Source of the DNA: Pseudoalteromonas luteoviolacea NCIMB 1942
GTDB taxonomy: Bacteria > Pseudomonadota > Gammaproteobacteria > Enterobacterales > Alteromonadaceae
Assembly (NCBI RefSeq): GCF_001625595.1
Contig: NZ_AUXT01000112.1
Coordinates: forward strand, 1-64,000
DNA: 64,000 bases
Direction of reading: 5' to 3'
Positions 40,924 through 49,989 of the stretch are shown one piece after another. Position 1 is the stretch's first letter; every line of letters begins with the position of its first letter. The notes beneath the pieces are model-generated. The model did not search any database, was not told the DNA's origin, and was given only the letters and a program-made list of their open reading frames with translations. The position numbers were made by a program, and so were the translations under genes.

Positions 40924-41415
40924 ATGGGGTTGAGCAGAAAAGCATGGAATAATGTGGTGATATTTTCCATGCTCATTATGATCTTTTTCTTGAATGGACT
41001 ACATCACAAACTGAATCCTCCAGAGGAGGAGCTGGGCAGTGTACTGGTGCTTCCAGAGCAAAGTTTTGTGCTGGCGCTAGCATATCCTGGCGTTAAAATT
41101 GAGCGTATTGGCACATCGTGGCGTATAGAGTCAGAGTTGCCAAGTGATAGCCGGAAGATCTATACCGAGCAAGAGCTAGTTTCAATTGTTAGGCTTTGGC
41201 AAAATAGTGAATTAAAGATGATAAGCCCTCCTCAGGTGAATGCTGAGCAAGCAGTTTCAGTTGCGACATTTTGGTTAGCAGCGGAAGAGCTGCCGCTCAG
41301 TTATCAGCTGTACCAAGTAAATGGCGAATATGTTTTATTTGCCAAGCGCAGTCATCGCTGGTTGCAATTAACTCCGCAGCAAGCTCGGCAATTATTTAAT
41401 CCGATAGAAGTGTAA
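40924..41415 (+). CDS. Membrane-anchored hypothetical protein upstream of mutM
   Basis: A 163-residue protein with one N-terminal hydrophobic segment (about 10-25) and a soluble domain, likely periplasmic. No family recognised. TGGAG precedes ATG. It ends 2 bases before mutM, so they are co-transcribed and probably coupled, but there is no evident functional link to DNA repair. Confidence 0.7.
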   Translation: MGLSRKAWNNVVIFSMLIMIFFLNGLHHKLNPPEEELGSVLVLPEQSFVLALAYPGVKIERIGTSWRIESELPSDSRKIYTEQELVSIVRLWQNSELKMISPPQVNAEQAVSVATFWLAAEELPLSYQLYQVNGEYVLFAKRSHRWLQLTPQQARQLFNPIEV

Positions 41416-41417
41416 TT

Positions 41418-42227
41418 ATGCCTGAATTACCAGAAGTCGAAGTAAGTCGACAGGGGATTGAGCCCCACATTAAGCAAAAAGTGGTTACTGAAGTACGTAT
41501 ACATAATGGCAGTTTACGTTGGCCTGTGCCTGATGATGTGCAACTCTTATCTGGTAAAAAGATTGATGCGGTGCATCGAAGAGCGAAGTATCTTTTATTA
41601 GAGAGCAAAGTTGGATCCGCTATTCTACATTTGGGTATGTCGGGAAATCTGCGCGTGGTTGAAAAGTCAGAACCTTTAAAAAAGCATGATCACGTAGAGA
41701 TTATCTTCGATAACGGACTCGCATTGCGGTTGAATGACCCACGCCGATTTGGGGCTTTCTTGTGGCAAGCACCCGATGAACAGCATGCTGTTTTTGCCAA
41801 ACTTGGCCCAGAACCTTTGACAGATGAGTTTGATGCTAAGCATCTCTATGACCATAGCCGAGGAAAAAAAGTTGCGGTTAAGCAATTTATTATGGACAAC
41901 CATGTCGTGGTCGGTGTCGGCAATATATACGCAAATGAATCCTTGTTCAAAGCGGGTATTCACCCAAAACGCGAGGCGGGTAAAATTTCTTTGGCACGCT
42001 ACCAAAAGCTCACTCCAATTATAAAGGACACTTTAGCGGCTGCAATTTTACAAGGTGGTACGACACTTAAAGACTTTGCTCAAAGCGACGGTAAGCCGGG
42101 ATATTTTGCTCAAGAGCTTATGGTTTATGGGCGTAAAGGTGAGCCCTGTGTCCAATGTGGTACTCAACTTCAAGAAATACGCTTAGGCCAACGCAGTACC
42201 ATATTTTGCACAAAGTGCCAGCGTTGA
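41418..42227 (+). CDS. mutM: Formamidopyrimidine-DNA glycosylase
   Basis: Base-excision repair enzyme of 269 residues that removes 8-oxoguanine and formamidopyrimidines and nicks the abasic site. It starts MPELPEVE, with the N-terminal Pro nucleophile exposed after Met removal and catalytic E3. A helix-two-turns-helix (about 130-220) and a C-terminal zinc finger (CVQC ... CTKC) bind DNA. All catalytic features are intact. Confidence 0.98.
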   Translation: MPELPEVEVSRQGIEPHIKQKVVTEVRIHNGSLRWPVPDDVQLLSGKKIDAVHRRAKYLLLESKVGSAILHLGMSGNLRVVEKSEPLKKHDHVEIIFDNGLALRLNDPRRFGAFLWQAPDEQHAVFAKLGPEPLTDEFDAKHLYDHSRGKKVAVKQFIMDNHVVVGVGNIYANESLFKAGIHPKREAGKISLARYQKLTPIIKDTLAAAILQGGTTLKDFAQSDGKPGYFAQELMVYGRKGEPCVQCGTQLQEIRLGQRSTIFCTKCQR

Positions 42228-42238
42228 CCTTTGGCCAA

Positions 42239-43366
42239 TTAGGCTTGACTGATGGGCTGTTTAACTTGTTGTGAGCGATAACAAAGCTGCGACAAGATGT
42301 CAGTCATTTGCTCAATGCGTAACTCAAAACTCGATTTAAGTGCACGTTCGTTGGCCGTGTGATCACCATCACCATATGGACCAAACCCATCAAGCGTAGG
42401 CGTGCCTGTTGAAGCTGCGGTGTTTGCATCAGAAACACCACCACGATGTTCGATTGGTTGCTCTTTGCCAAGGATCTGATTAATGGTATTGAGTAGGTTT
42501 TGTTGTGCATCACTGGGCGCCATAACTGTGCGTTGCAAGCCCCCTTGAATATTCACGTTAACCCCGGTAATTTCTATTGCCATGCAGATATTTTCAATCC
42601 CTTCTAGCAACCGCTGTTGCTCTGCTTGATTGGTAAAACGCGCTTCAACTTGCATGGTTGCTTTACCTGAAATCGTATTGGCACCTATACCTCCTTGTAC
42701 TTTACCCACGTTTACCGTGCTGCCCCTTTTAAAGTCGGTCAATGATGTTATTTCAAGTAGCATATTGGCCATGGCAAAATTGGCATCAATGCCATCTCTG
42801 TAGTGATTACCTGCGTGTGCAGGCTTACCGGATACTGTAATGTGGTAAGTGGCGATCCCTTTTCTGGCTACGACGAGTTGATGGTCTTTTCCGGCTGCCT
42901 CAAATACAAAGCAGGCATCGTATTGTTTGGCAATTTTCTGAGTTAACGATTGACTATCGTCACTGCCGATCTCCTCGTCGCTAACGAGCAACCAATCGAC
43001 ATTAGCCAACTGACCAAACTGCTTTTTCAGATTTCTCAACACGTTAAGTACAACCCAATTTCCTCCCTTCATGTCACATACACCAGGCCCGTAAACATAA
43101 GATTCATCTTCATGAAATTCTGTAAATGTGCCTTTGGGGAAAACCGTATCTAAGTGCCCCAGTAGAAGGATCCGCTTGCCGCCTGTGCGCGCTGACCGAA
43201 ACAAAAGGTGATCGCCAATATGCTCGCGCTGATATCGTGTGAGTGAGTATCCTAGTGGCTCAATTAATGCGATCATTTGTTCGCCATGTTGATCCACCCC
43301 TTCTTTGTTCTTACTGTGCGAGTTACAGCGTATTAAGTCTGCTAATTCTGCATAGTCCAGATTCAT
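42239..43366 (-). CDS. M20 family metallopeptidase, glutamate-carboxypeptidase-like
   Basis: A 375-residue di-zinc exopeptidase related to carboxypeptidase G2. Metal and catalytic motifs: LLGHLDTVFPKG, GVCDMKGG, SDEEIGS and GGVSDANTAAS. No signal peptide, so probably cytoplasmic. I chose ATG at 43366 because AGGGAG lies 9 bases before it; the TTG at 43459 adds 31 residues that do not look conserved. Divergent from two ATP-grasp proteins and an M14 carboxypeptidase, suggesting it trims or recycles their product (inference). Confidence 0.88.
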   Translation of the reverse strand: MNLDYAELADLIRCNSHSKNKEGVDQHGEQMIALIEPLGYSLTRYQREHIGDHLLFRSARTGGKRILLLGHLDTVFPKGTFTEFHEDESYVYGPGVCDMKGGNWVVLNVLRNLKKQFGQLANVDWLLVSDEEIGSDDSQSLTQKIAKQYDACFVFEAAGKDHQLVVARKGIATYHITVSGKPAHAGNHYRDGIDANFAMANMLLEITSLTDFKRGSTVNVGKVQGGIGANTISGKATMQVEARFTNQAEQQRLLEGIENICMAIEITGVNVNIQGGLQRTVMAPSDAQQNLLNTINQILGKEQPIEHRGGVSDANTAASTGTPTLDGFGPYGDGDHTANERALKSSFELRIEQMTDILSQLCYRSQQVKQPISQA

Positions 43367-43471
43367 TCCAATCTTCTCCCTGCTAAGGTTTGGCCACATC
43401 GTGGCGTTTTTCGGTTGCAGTTCAGTGAAGCTTTTATGAACAGTTTTGAGATCGTTCAAAGGATCAAAATA

Positions 43472-43504
43472 CTGTCACACAGATGTTCTTAACTGTTGTG
43501 GCAG
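43472..43504. promoter_or_regulatory. Inverted repeat in the divergent M20/ATP-grasp promoter region
   Basis: CTGTCACA / TGTGGCAG (8 pairs, one G-T) around a 17-base spacer lies between the divergent starts at 43366 and 43546. A good position for an operator, but no regulator gene is adjacent. Confidence 0.35.
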
Positions 43505-43545
43505 TTCAAAAATCAAGCACCTAATTTAGAACCAAGGAGAATTCT

Positions 43546-44493
43546 ATGACAGCCGTATCGCAGGCGCCTCATGTTGGTATTTGGATGTACGAAAATGGCG
43601 GAGGAAAAGAAATTGAACAACAAATGGTGCACGCGCTTGCTGAGCGCGGGATCTTAGCCAGTACAGGCCTAAACTTACGTGATGCCAGAGCCCGCGACGG
43701 TGGGATCGAATGTAATGGGGTAGCGATGGAGCGGCTAGACGCTTTTTTGAGCTATAACGCCGGTCAGCAAACCCAGTACCAGTTGTACCTATACGAAACC
43801 TTGAATGAAACCATTCCAACTCTAAATAACTACCGTGCATTTGCATTGGCGGAAGATAAGTTTCGTACTGCCCATTTACTCAATAGTCATGGGATCTGCA
43901 CGCCCGATTATCGCTTGTGTCACAAAAATGATATGGCAGGGTTGAGAGCCGCACTTCAAGATTTTGGAGGCAAGCTTGTTTACAAACCAACGGATGGTTG
44001 GGGTGGCGTTGGCATTGTAAAAATTGAAGGCGAGCAAGCGTTAGATATGATTATGCCATTTTTGAGTCGCACGGATCTGCGCTACTTTTACGTTGAACGC
44101 TTTATCAATTACGACAACACTGACTTTCGTGTAGATGTGGTCGACGGCGAATTTGTAGGATGCTATGGCAGAAAGGCGCCAAAGGATGACTGGAAAACCA
44201 ATGTGACAAGCGGTGGGACCGTTTTTGTTCGTGAAGCAAATGACGAAGTGGTAGAGCTAGCATTGCGTGCAACGAAAACGTTAGGGCTAGAAATAGCGGG
44301 CGTTGATCTGATCTACGATCGCGAGCGTGAGCAATACGTCGTGCTAGAAGTGAATACAATTCCTGCTTTTGTAACGCCAGAGCAAGAACAATTGGGGATC
44401 ATGTTCAATCACAAAAAGATCCAAGCGATGGTGAGTTTGATCGAAAAAACCGTCGCAAAGAAAACTTCATTTCAATCAGCCAAGGTGGCTTAG
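43546..44493 (+). CDS. RimK-like ATP-grasp ligase
   Basis: A 315-residue ATP-grasp protein. Expected motifs: LVYKPTDGWGGVGIVKI (nucleotide Lys and Gly loop), NVTSGGTV, and VVLEVNTIPAF with the metal-binding Glu and Asn. The enzyme class joins a carboxylate to an amine using ATP, often amino acids or peptides. AAGGAG precedes ATG. A second ATP-grasp protein starts 4 bases after its stop and an M14 carboxypeptidase follows, so a peptide-like product is plausible. Substrate unknown. Confidence 0.85.
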   Translation: MTAVSQAPHVGIWMYENGGGKEIEQQMVHALAERGILASTGLNLRDARARDGGIECNGVAMERLDAFLSYNAGQQTQYQLYLYETLNETIPTLNNYRAFALAEDKFRTAHLLNSHGICTPDYRLCHKNDMAGLRAALQDFGGKLVYKPTDGWGGVGIVKIEGEQALDMIMPFLSRTDLRYFYVERFINYDNTDFRVDVVDGEFVGCYGRKAPKDDWKTNVTSGGTVFVREANDEVVELALRATKTLGLEIAGVDLIYDREREQYVVLEVNTIPAFVTPEQEQLGIMFNHKKIQAMVSLIEKTVAKKTSFQSAKVA

Positions 44494-44497
44494 GTCT

Positions 44498-45889
44498 ATG
44501 ACAACTCAAACCAAACTACCCAAAATAGGGTTATTGTATCTCGATTATGTACTGCGTTTTTTTGATAAATCTAATTTTAAAGGTTGGCCTGATAAAATTG
44601 AAACTGTGGTTTATCACTGGGGTAATGATAAGGCGCGCTTTATTGCTGAGGTGAAAAGAAAAAAAATAGAAGTGCTGATAGGGAACATCCCTGCGACAGC
44701 ATATGAAACATTTAGAGAAATAGCACGTGCATTGCCCAATGTACGCTTTTTGCCTTCTTTAGATAGTCAGTTTTCAAATAAGTCTAAAGAGAACGTGACC
44801 CACTTCTGTCGCAAATACAAATTGCCCGCTCCTCACACAGAAATTTTTTATATTCCAGAAAAAGCACGGCAGTATTTAGCCAAGGCGCAATATCCGAAAA
44901 TCATTAAGCGTTCATATGGCCCGTCAAATTATGGCGGTTATTTTGTGCATAAAGTGGATAGTTTTGAAGAGGCCACTAGTTTACTTGGAGAGAAAAAATA
45001 CTACCCAGTCTATGTGCAAGACTTTGTGCCTATGGAGGCAGATATTCGTGTAATGCTCATTGGTCATAAGCCGGTCTGTGCATTTTGGCGACGCCCTCCC
45101 GAAGGTGAGTGGCTAACGAACACCAGCCAAGGTGGTAGCATGGATTATCAGGCTGTGCCTAAGTCAGTGTTACAGCTTGCGACAGCAGCGTCAAAAGTGG
45201 CCAATGCTGAATACTGGGCATGTGATATTGCGTTGGGTAAAGATGGAAAATTACGCATCCTTGAGTGTGCTACTGCATTTGCTGCATTTCCTTATATCCG
45301 CGATTGGATAGGTCAATACCTTATGTGGCTATTGTCAGATGGCTATTTCAAAAAGCCCAATATTCCACTTTATAATTGGGAAGAGCTTGGCAAAATTGAC
45401 TCTCGTATGCTGCGTACAATGCGCCACATTGGATTTTCAAGTTATACACCAAGCCAAGATGCCGGTGAGCTATTCAGTCAGCTTGATGAGCAGAGTTTCC
45501 CTATCCTTGATACCGCGCTCAAATCTGGTGAAGAGTGGCCAAGTGAAGTTTGGAATTTACAAGACAATTTTGTGCTCAATGCCAAGACCATGCCTGCTAA
45601 AGCATTACAACTCATCCCAGCAGGAGATGAGCAAGGTGTCGACTTAAATAGCTATCAAGCTCCTGTATTTGATGAAGCGCAGATCCGTATGATTTTGAGT
45701 GGAGTACGCGGTATTGGGGAAAAAATGCTCGACGATATTATGTCAACTTTTGGTGCCCATGGTGTTGTAGAAGCACTCAATACAGATCCTCAAAAGCTCT
45801 GTGCTGTGAAAAACCTTAAAGATAAAAAGCTTGAGAAAATAGTCGAACACTGGCAAAGCGCACATTGCGCATATCCGTTAGTCCCCTAA
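44498..45889 (+). CDS. ATP-grasp-fold protein with C-terminal helix-hairpin-helix
   Basis: A 463-residue protein. The ATP-grasp region (about 90-290) has IIKRSYGPSNYGGYFVHKV as the lid/loop and LRILECATAFAAFP where active members have E-x-N-x-x-P; here the Asn is replaced by Ala, so metal binding may differ. The C-terminus (about 395-455) contains GVRGIGEKML and a second hairpin-like repeat, a helix-hairpin-helix usually found in DNA-binding proteins. Co-transcribed with the RimK-like gene. Could be a pseudo-ligase partner or an enzyme with altered chemistry. Confidence 0.75.
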   Translation: MTTQTKLPKIGLLYLDYVLRFFDKSNFKGWPDKIETVVYHWGNDKARFIAEVKRKKIEVLIGNIPATAYETFREIARALPNVRFLPSLDSQFSNKSKENVTHFCRKYKLPAPHTEIFYIPEKARQYLAKAQYPKIIKRSYGPSNYGGYFVHKVDSFEEATSLLGEKKYYPVYVQDFVPMEADIRVMLIGHKPVCAFWRRPPEGEWLTNTSQGGSMDYQAVPKSVLQLATAASKVANAEYWACDIALGKDGKLRILECATAFAAFPYIRDWIGQYLMWLLSDGYFKKPNIPLYNWEELGKIDSRMLRTMRHIGFSSYTPSQDAGELFSQLDEQSFPILDTALKSGEEWPSEVWNLQDNFVLNAKTMPAKALQLIPAGDEQGVDLNSYQAPVFDEAQIRMILSGVRGIGEKMLDDIMSTFGAHGVVEALNTDPQKLCAVKNLKDKKLEKIVEHWQSAHCAYPLVP

Positions 45890-45957
45890 ATACCTGTCAA
45901 TCCAATTGGGCGACAGCTTGACAGTTGTCGCCAAGACAAAACTGAGAGTTAACCAGC

Positions 45958-48549
45958 ATGAAAATTCAATACGCTTCATACCAAGATACAATTGATGCGC
46001 TGCAATGCGCTATGAATGAACATCCGCATTTAATTCGTTTGCAAAGCATTGGAGAAACTTGGGAAGGGCGACCGATCATGTTGGTAACGGTTTCACTAGA
46101 TGTCACTTACGCGGATGACAAACCTGCACTCTTGTACACGGGTTCAATCCATGCGAGAGAGTGGATTGGCAATGAACTTGCGCTTAAGTTTATTCAGTAT
46201 GTAATTGATAACTATCGTTTTAATCCTAAGTTACAAACGGCTTTAACAAGAAATACGCTGTATATGGTACCTTGCTTAAATCCTGATGGGTTTGAATACT
46301 CGCGAAATCATTTTTCTTTTTGGCGCAAGAACCGTCGCAATAACGGAGACGGCACGTTTGGCGTCGACTTGAACCGTAATTTTGACGCTAAATTTATGCG
46401 TAATCAAAATCCGGGCTCTAATACATATGGCGGTCCACACGCATTTTCTGAGCCTGAAACTTGTGCGATTAGAGATTTTGTAGAAGCTCACGAAAATATT
46501 CGTATTGCACTAGATTACCACTCGCAAGGAAATGTATTTTTTCCAGCCCATAAGTTTAATCATGAAGTTGAGATCGAGGGCACAGACTTAAATATTTTAT
46601 GTGCGAATATGAATTATGAAATTAAAAAAGTCACGGGCAGGCAATATGGGATCCATCGCGGTAAACCGCCAGCGCAACTGATCCATGGCAGTGGACGAGA
46701 GTATTACTATCGTAAAGGTATTATTGCAACCGTGGTTGAAGTGGGGACGCGCAATATTCCAGATTATATGAAGAATATGTCTGAGAGTGTCGCTGAAAAT
46801 ATACCTGCAGTATTACATGCGCTCAGTGAAGCTATTAACTACTCACCGCTTGCGCCGCCTAGAGTATCTGAGTTCACGATTAAATCGGTGGATCACGATG
46901 GCGTTGAACTAGAGTGGCAATATGCGGATAGGGATGATATTTACTTTGAGCTGTATCGCAGTGAAAACAATAAAAGCCCATGTGGTGAAGAAAGCCTGAT
47001 TGCAATAACAAAGTCATTATCTTTTAGGGATTCCCAATTAACCAGTGGGCAGAGCTACTTCTACAATATTCGCGCGGTGGACAAAGTAACTAAAATTAAA
47101 TCACCATTTAGTCCAGAGCTTAGATTGAAGACGCATTTAGCACGACATCAAAGTGCGCGCACACTTTTCCCATCAAAAGAGCTGGTAGGTTACTTATCTG
47201 AAAACTATTTGAGTAAAAATAAAGAGCACTTTGGTTATAACTCAATGTTTATTGGCGTTGATAAAAAACGTGGTATTAGCTTGGGGGTTGTGCAGTTTGA
47301 TTTGAGTATCTTGCCGAGTGGCTCTCATATCGAGCGTGCTGAATTCTTCTTGTACCCAATGAATCGCGTAGCGGCCAAGATAGAGAAGTATGGTGAATGG
47401 TCAGTTGCGATTTTAGATGCGGAAAGCATCTCTGATATATATGACTTTAAGGAGGTGAGTGAGGCGAAGCCTTTACATACGTTAGGGCAGACATTTGAGT
47501 CAGACAAAATGACGCAAGGGATCTGGATGAAGTGGTCGTTTAACGGAGTAGAGCGGGAACTTCTAACAGAATTAATCACAAAAAACTCGCTGTTATTACG
47601 CCTGCAGGGACCAAAAACGTTACCGCTTGGTAATGATTCACAGGTCATGCAATTCGATATCGGCTATGGGTCATTTGGCAGTGGTTTGCATTATCGACCT
47701 AATTTAGAGTTGGTTTATCAAGTATCCGAACAGTTACTGACGCTAAGTCCTACCAGGTGCAACACCATCTTTAAAGAGCGAGTCGTACCGGATAGGCTCG
47801 CATCTGGTTTCGATGACGCGGGTGAGATAGTTTATGGTCAAATGGCGTTCGAACTGAATGTGGATTTACCTGTTGAAAAAACAGTATTTACGCATGCATG
47901 CCTTACTCTGCGCAGTTGTAATAGTATTGCCAGTGCGAAAGATGTGCGCTTTACAATTGAATTAGTTGAGTTGCAGGATGTTGACTTTCAAGCTGTAAAA
48001 CAAAGACAAAAAATTGAGTACATAGGTTATGAAGTGAGCAATGAACAGCTTAAAGAGCGGGGAGAGCATCATTTCATTTTCGATAGCTTCAGCTTGCAAG
48101 CGCTAGAGCGTCTACACCAAGCGCATACGCCGTTTTACTTTATTATTCGTGCTACGTCAGAATCACAAGCGACTAGTGCTTTGGTTAATTGGACAGCTTG
48201 CCAAGACCAACATCCAGCAGAATTGAAAATTGGCTATATCAATCGTCGTAAACACGCTTTGCAGCCACCGCAGGAGTTAGCTGCGCAGGTCGAATCTGGG
48301 GTTGTTAAACTCACGTGGCAAAATCCCACCGATGAAGATTTTGTTGGTTGCTTTGTCGTTCGCAATCGTTTTCACCCTCCACGTTCACCGTTCGATGGGG
48401 TTAAATTATATGGCGGTAAAGATGAGTATACTTTGGACAACTTCGGCAATCCTAACCTGAATAAGTACTATGCAGTTTTTAGCTATGATGATGTGCCCAA
48501 CTACTCAGAACCCTCGATGCTATTTCATAAAGGAAAAGAAGAAAGTTAA
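45958..48549 (+). CDS. M14 zinc carboxypeptidase with FN3 and DNRLRE-like modules
   Basis: An 863-residue protein. M14 catalytic domain (about 1-300): zinc ligands H65 and E68 (SIHAREW) and H188 (DYHSQGN), LNRNF for the terminal carboxylate, and catalytic E261 (VVEVGT). Then an FN3 domain (about 300-390), two DNRLRE-like beta domains (about 395-590 and 595-765) and a last FN3 (about 770-858). These modules are normally extracellular, yet there is no signal peptide. It is 68 bases after the second ATP-grasp gene and on the same strand. Probably trims C-terminal residues of the cluster's product (inference). Confidence 0.88.
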   Translation: MKIQYASYQDTIDALQCAMNEHPHLIRLQSIGETWEGRPIMLVTVSLDVTYADDKPALLYTGSIHAREWIGNELALKFIQYVIDNYRFNPKLQTALTRNTLYMVPCLNPDGFEYSRNHFSFWRKNRRNNGDGTFGVDLNRNFDAKFMRNQNPGSNTYGGPHAFSEPETCAIRDFVEAHENIRIALDYHSQGNVFFPAHKFNHEVEIEGTDLNILCANMNYEIKKVTGRQYGIHRGKPPAQLIHGSGREYYYRKGIIATVVEVGTRNIPDYMKNMSESVAENIPAVLHALSEAINYSPLAPPRVSEFTIKSVDHDGVELEWQYADRDDIYFELYRSENNKSPCGEESLIAITKSLSFRDSQLTSGQSYFYNIRAVDKVTKIKSPFSPELRLKTHLARHQSARTLFPSKELVGYLSENYLSKNKEHFGYNSMFIGVDKKRGISLGVVQFDLSILPSGSHIERAEFFLYPMNRVAAKIEKYGEWSVAILDAESISDIYDFKEVSEAKPLHTLGQTFESDKMTQGIWMKWSFNGVERELLTELITKNSLLLRLQGPKTLPLGNDSQVMQFDIGYGSFGSGLHYRPNLELVYQVSEQLLTLSPTRCNTIFKERVVPDRLASGFDDAGEIVYGQMAFELNVDLPVEKTVFTHACLTLRSCNSIASAKDVRFTIELVELQDVDFQAVKQRQKIEYIGYEVSNEQLKERGEHHFIFDSFSLQALERLHQAHTPFYFIIRATSESQATSALVNWTACQDQHPAELKIGYINRRKHALQPPQELAAQVESGVVKLTWQNPTDEDFVGCFVVRNRFHPPRSPFDGVKLYGGKDEYTLDNFGNPNLNKYYAVFSYDDVPNYSEPSMLFHKGKEES

Positions 48550-49218
48550 GCATCCGTTCACTGTTATAGCGTGCTAATTATACCTAAATGATTAGCGCGT
48601 CATACTAACCTCAAAAAAGTGCAAAATTAATTAATTCATGGTGCTCCCTATTGGCGTGAAAATTAAGCTAACTTATTAATTTAATTATTTTTATGGTTTT
48701 TATTGATTTTAAATGGTAAGAATCCTTCCCCAACAACTTGCTACTTTTGGCGTCAGTTAGCAAATACATGTTCTTGCGGATGGGTGAGTCGTAACAGGTG
48801 ATAAACCAGTTTCAAGCCACTCATATTTTTTATGTAGCTAACAGTATCGCTCTTCCCTATTTTTTATTTAGTTGACCAGTTTTAGGGCGAATTTTATGGG
48901 AACGGGAGGGTGGCCAAACTGTCCGTATATGGGTAACCCATTTTATATTCGGTTGAGGCAATGGATTGCTGAGATAAGGGCGATACGCATGGAAGCCACA
49001 TAGCTGGTGTTGCTTTGCAGTATAAATAAGACAAGATGAAAAAAGTATGTCTCTAAAGCGTGATGGTAGTGACTTATTGGTTGCTGCAATATTGGACGTA
49101 AACCCTTGCCTGCAAAGTAGCCAAACTAGTATAGCTACCTGTAAAACAATTAATTAAGTTTGGAGGGAGTTATAGAAGTCAGCTAACATCTAATTTTTAT
49201 TTGTGTTGAGTTTATTTT
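48550..49218 (+). other. Long intergenic region without a recognised gene
   Basis: 669 bases, the largest gap in the window. It holds no ORF with a credible start, no tRNA shape and no riboswitch I can recognise. A 9-pair hairpin (CGTGCTAAT / ATTAGCGCG, 48570-48599) just after the M14 gene may help to end its transcript, although no T-run follows. The second half could hide a small RNA. Confidence 0.4.
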
Positions 49219-49833
49219 ATGACTGAACTATACCACTGGTTTGATCTACTTGGCGTAATGGTCTTTGCTATTTCTGGTACATTGCTTGCCCACCGCAAGC
49301 ATATGGACGGATTTGGAGTTGTGGTACTTGCTACGGTAACAGGCATAGGAGGTGGAACCATACGAGATGTTATTTTGGATGCCCCTGTATTCTGGCTGCA
49401 TGACAGTAGCTATTTTTTCGCAATTTTTTCCGCGGTTGCCGCAAGTATTTGGTGGCTAAACCGGCAAAAATCTGTACCTATGCAACTACTTTTAAGTGCA
49501 GACGCATTTGGTTTGGCTTTTTTTGCCGTTATGGGAATGCAAAAAGCGATGAGCATAGGTATGCCAGATACCACAGTCATCATTATGGGCGTTTTAACTG
49601 GATGTTTTGGTGGTGTGATAAGAGATGTATTGGCTGATGAAATCCCCATGCTACTGAAAGGTGAATTGTATGCGATTACCTGTATTTTAGGCGGCATTGT
49701 GTATACGCAGCTTGTGCACTTAGGAGTATCTCTCGAGCTGACGATGTTGGCAGCTATGGTTTCCATTCTCTTGCTACGTTTGGCCGCGATTCGGTGGCAA
49801 CTTGTTTTACATGTTTTTAAATATAGGGATTGA
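49219..49833 (+). CDS. yicG: TRIC-type cation channel / UPF0126 family membrane protein YicG
   Basis: A 204-residue, seven-helix inner-membrane protein. Two internally repeated halves carry the motif GIGGGTIRDVILD (first) and GCFGGVIRDVLADE (second), diagnostic of UPF0126, the bacterial relatives of TRIC channels. The Gly-rich motifs kink the pore helices. Ion selectivity of this member is unknown. Monocistronic. Confidence 0.93.
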   Translation: MTELYHWFDLLGVMVFAISGTLLAHRKHMDGFGVVVLATVTGIGGGTIRDVILDAPVFWLHDSSYFFAIFSAVAASIWWLNRQKSVPMQLLLSADAFGLAFFAVMGMQKAMSIGMPDTTVIIMGVLTGCFGGVIRDVLADEIPMLLKGELYAITCILGGIVYTQLVHLGVSLELTMLAAMVSILLLRLAAIRWQLVLHVFKYRD

Positions 49834-49989
49834 ATCAACTGGGTCGTTAATCTCAAAGACAGAAAAGAAGGTTGAGATAGTAGGGACAGTCGCAGTGAGA
49901 TGAGTAGGCGCTTTGTGCACATGATATCGCTGAAAGTTCTTACTTTTTCTGCCCCAAAGCTCATAATCACTCACAAGATGAGACAAGGA

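Noticed and set aside
41676-42005. 109-residue minus-strand ORF
   Set aside because: Shadow of mutM, whose motifs are intact.
48961-49160. Possible c-di-GMP (GEMM) riboswitch
   Set aside because: GCAAAG-like pieces occur, but the order and the paired elements of GEMM are not found.
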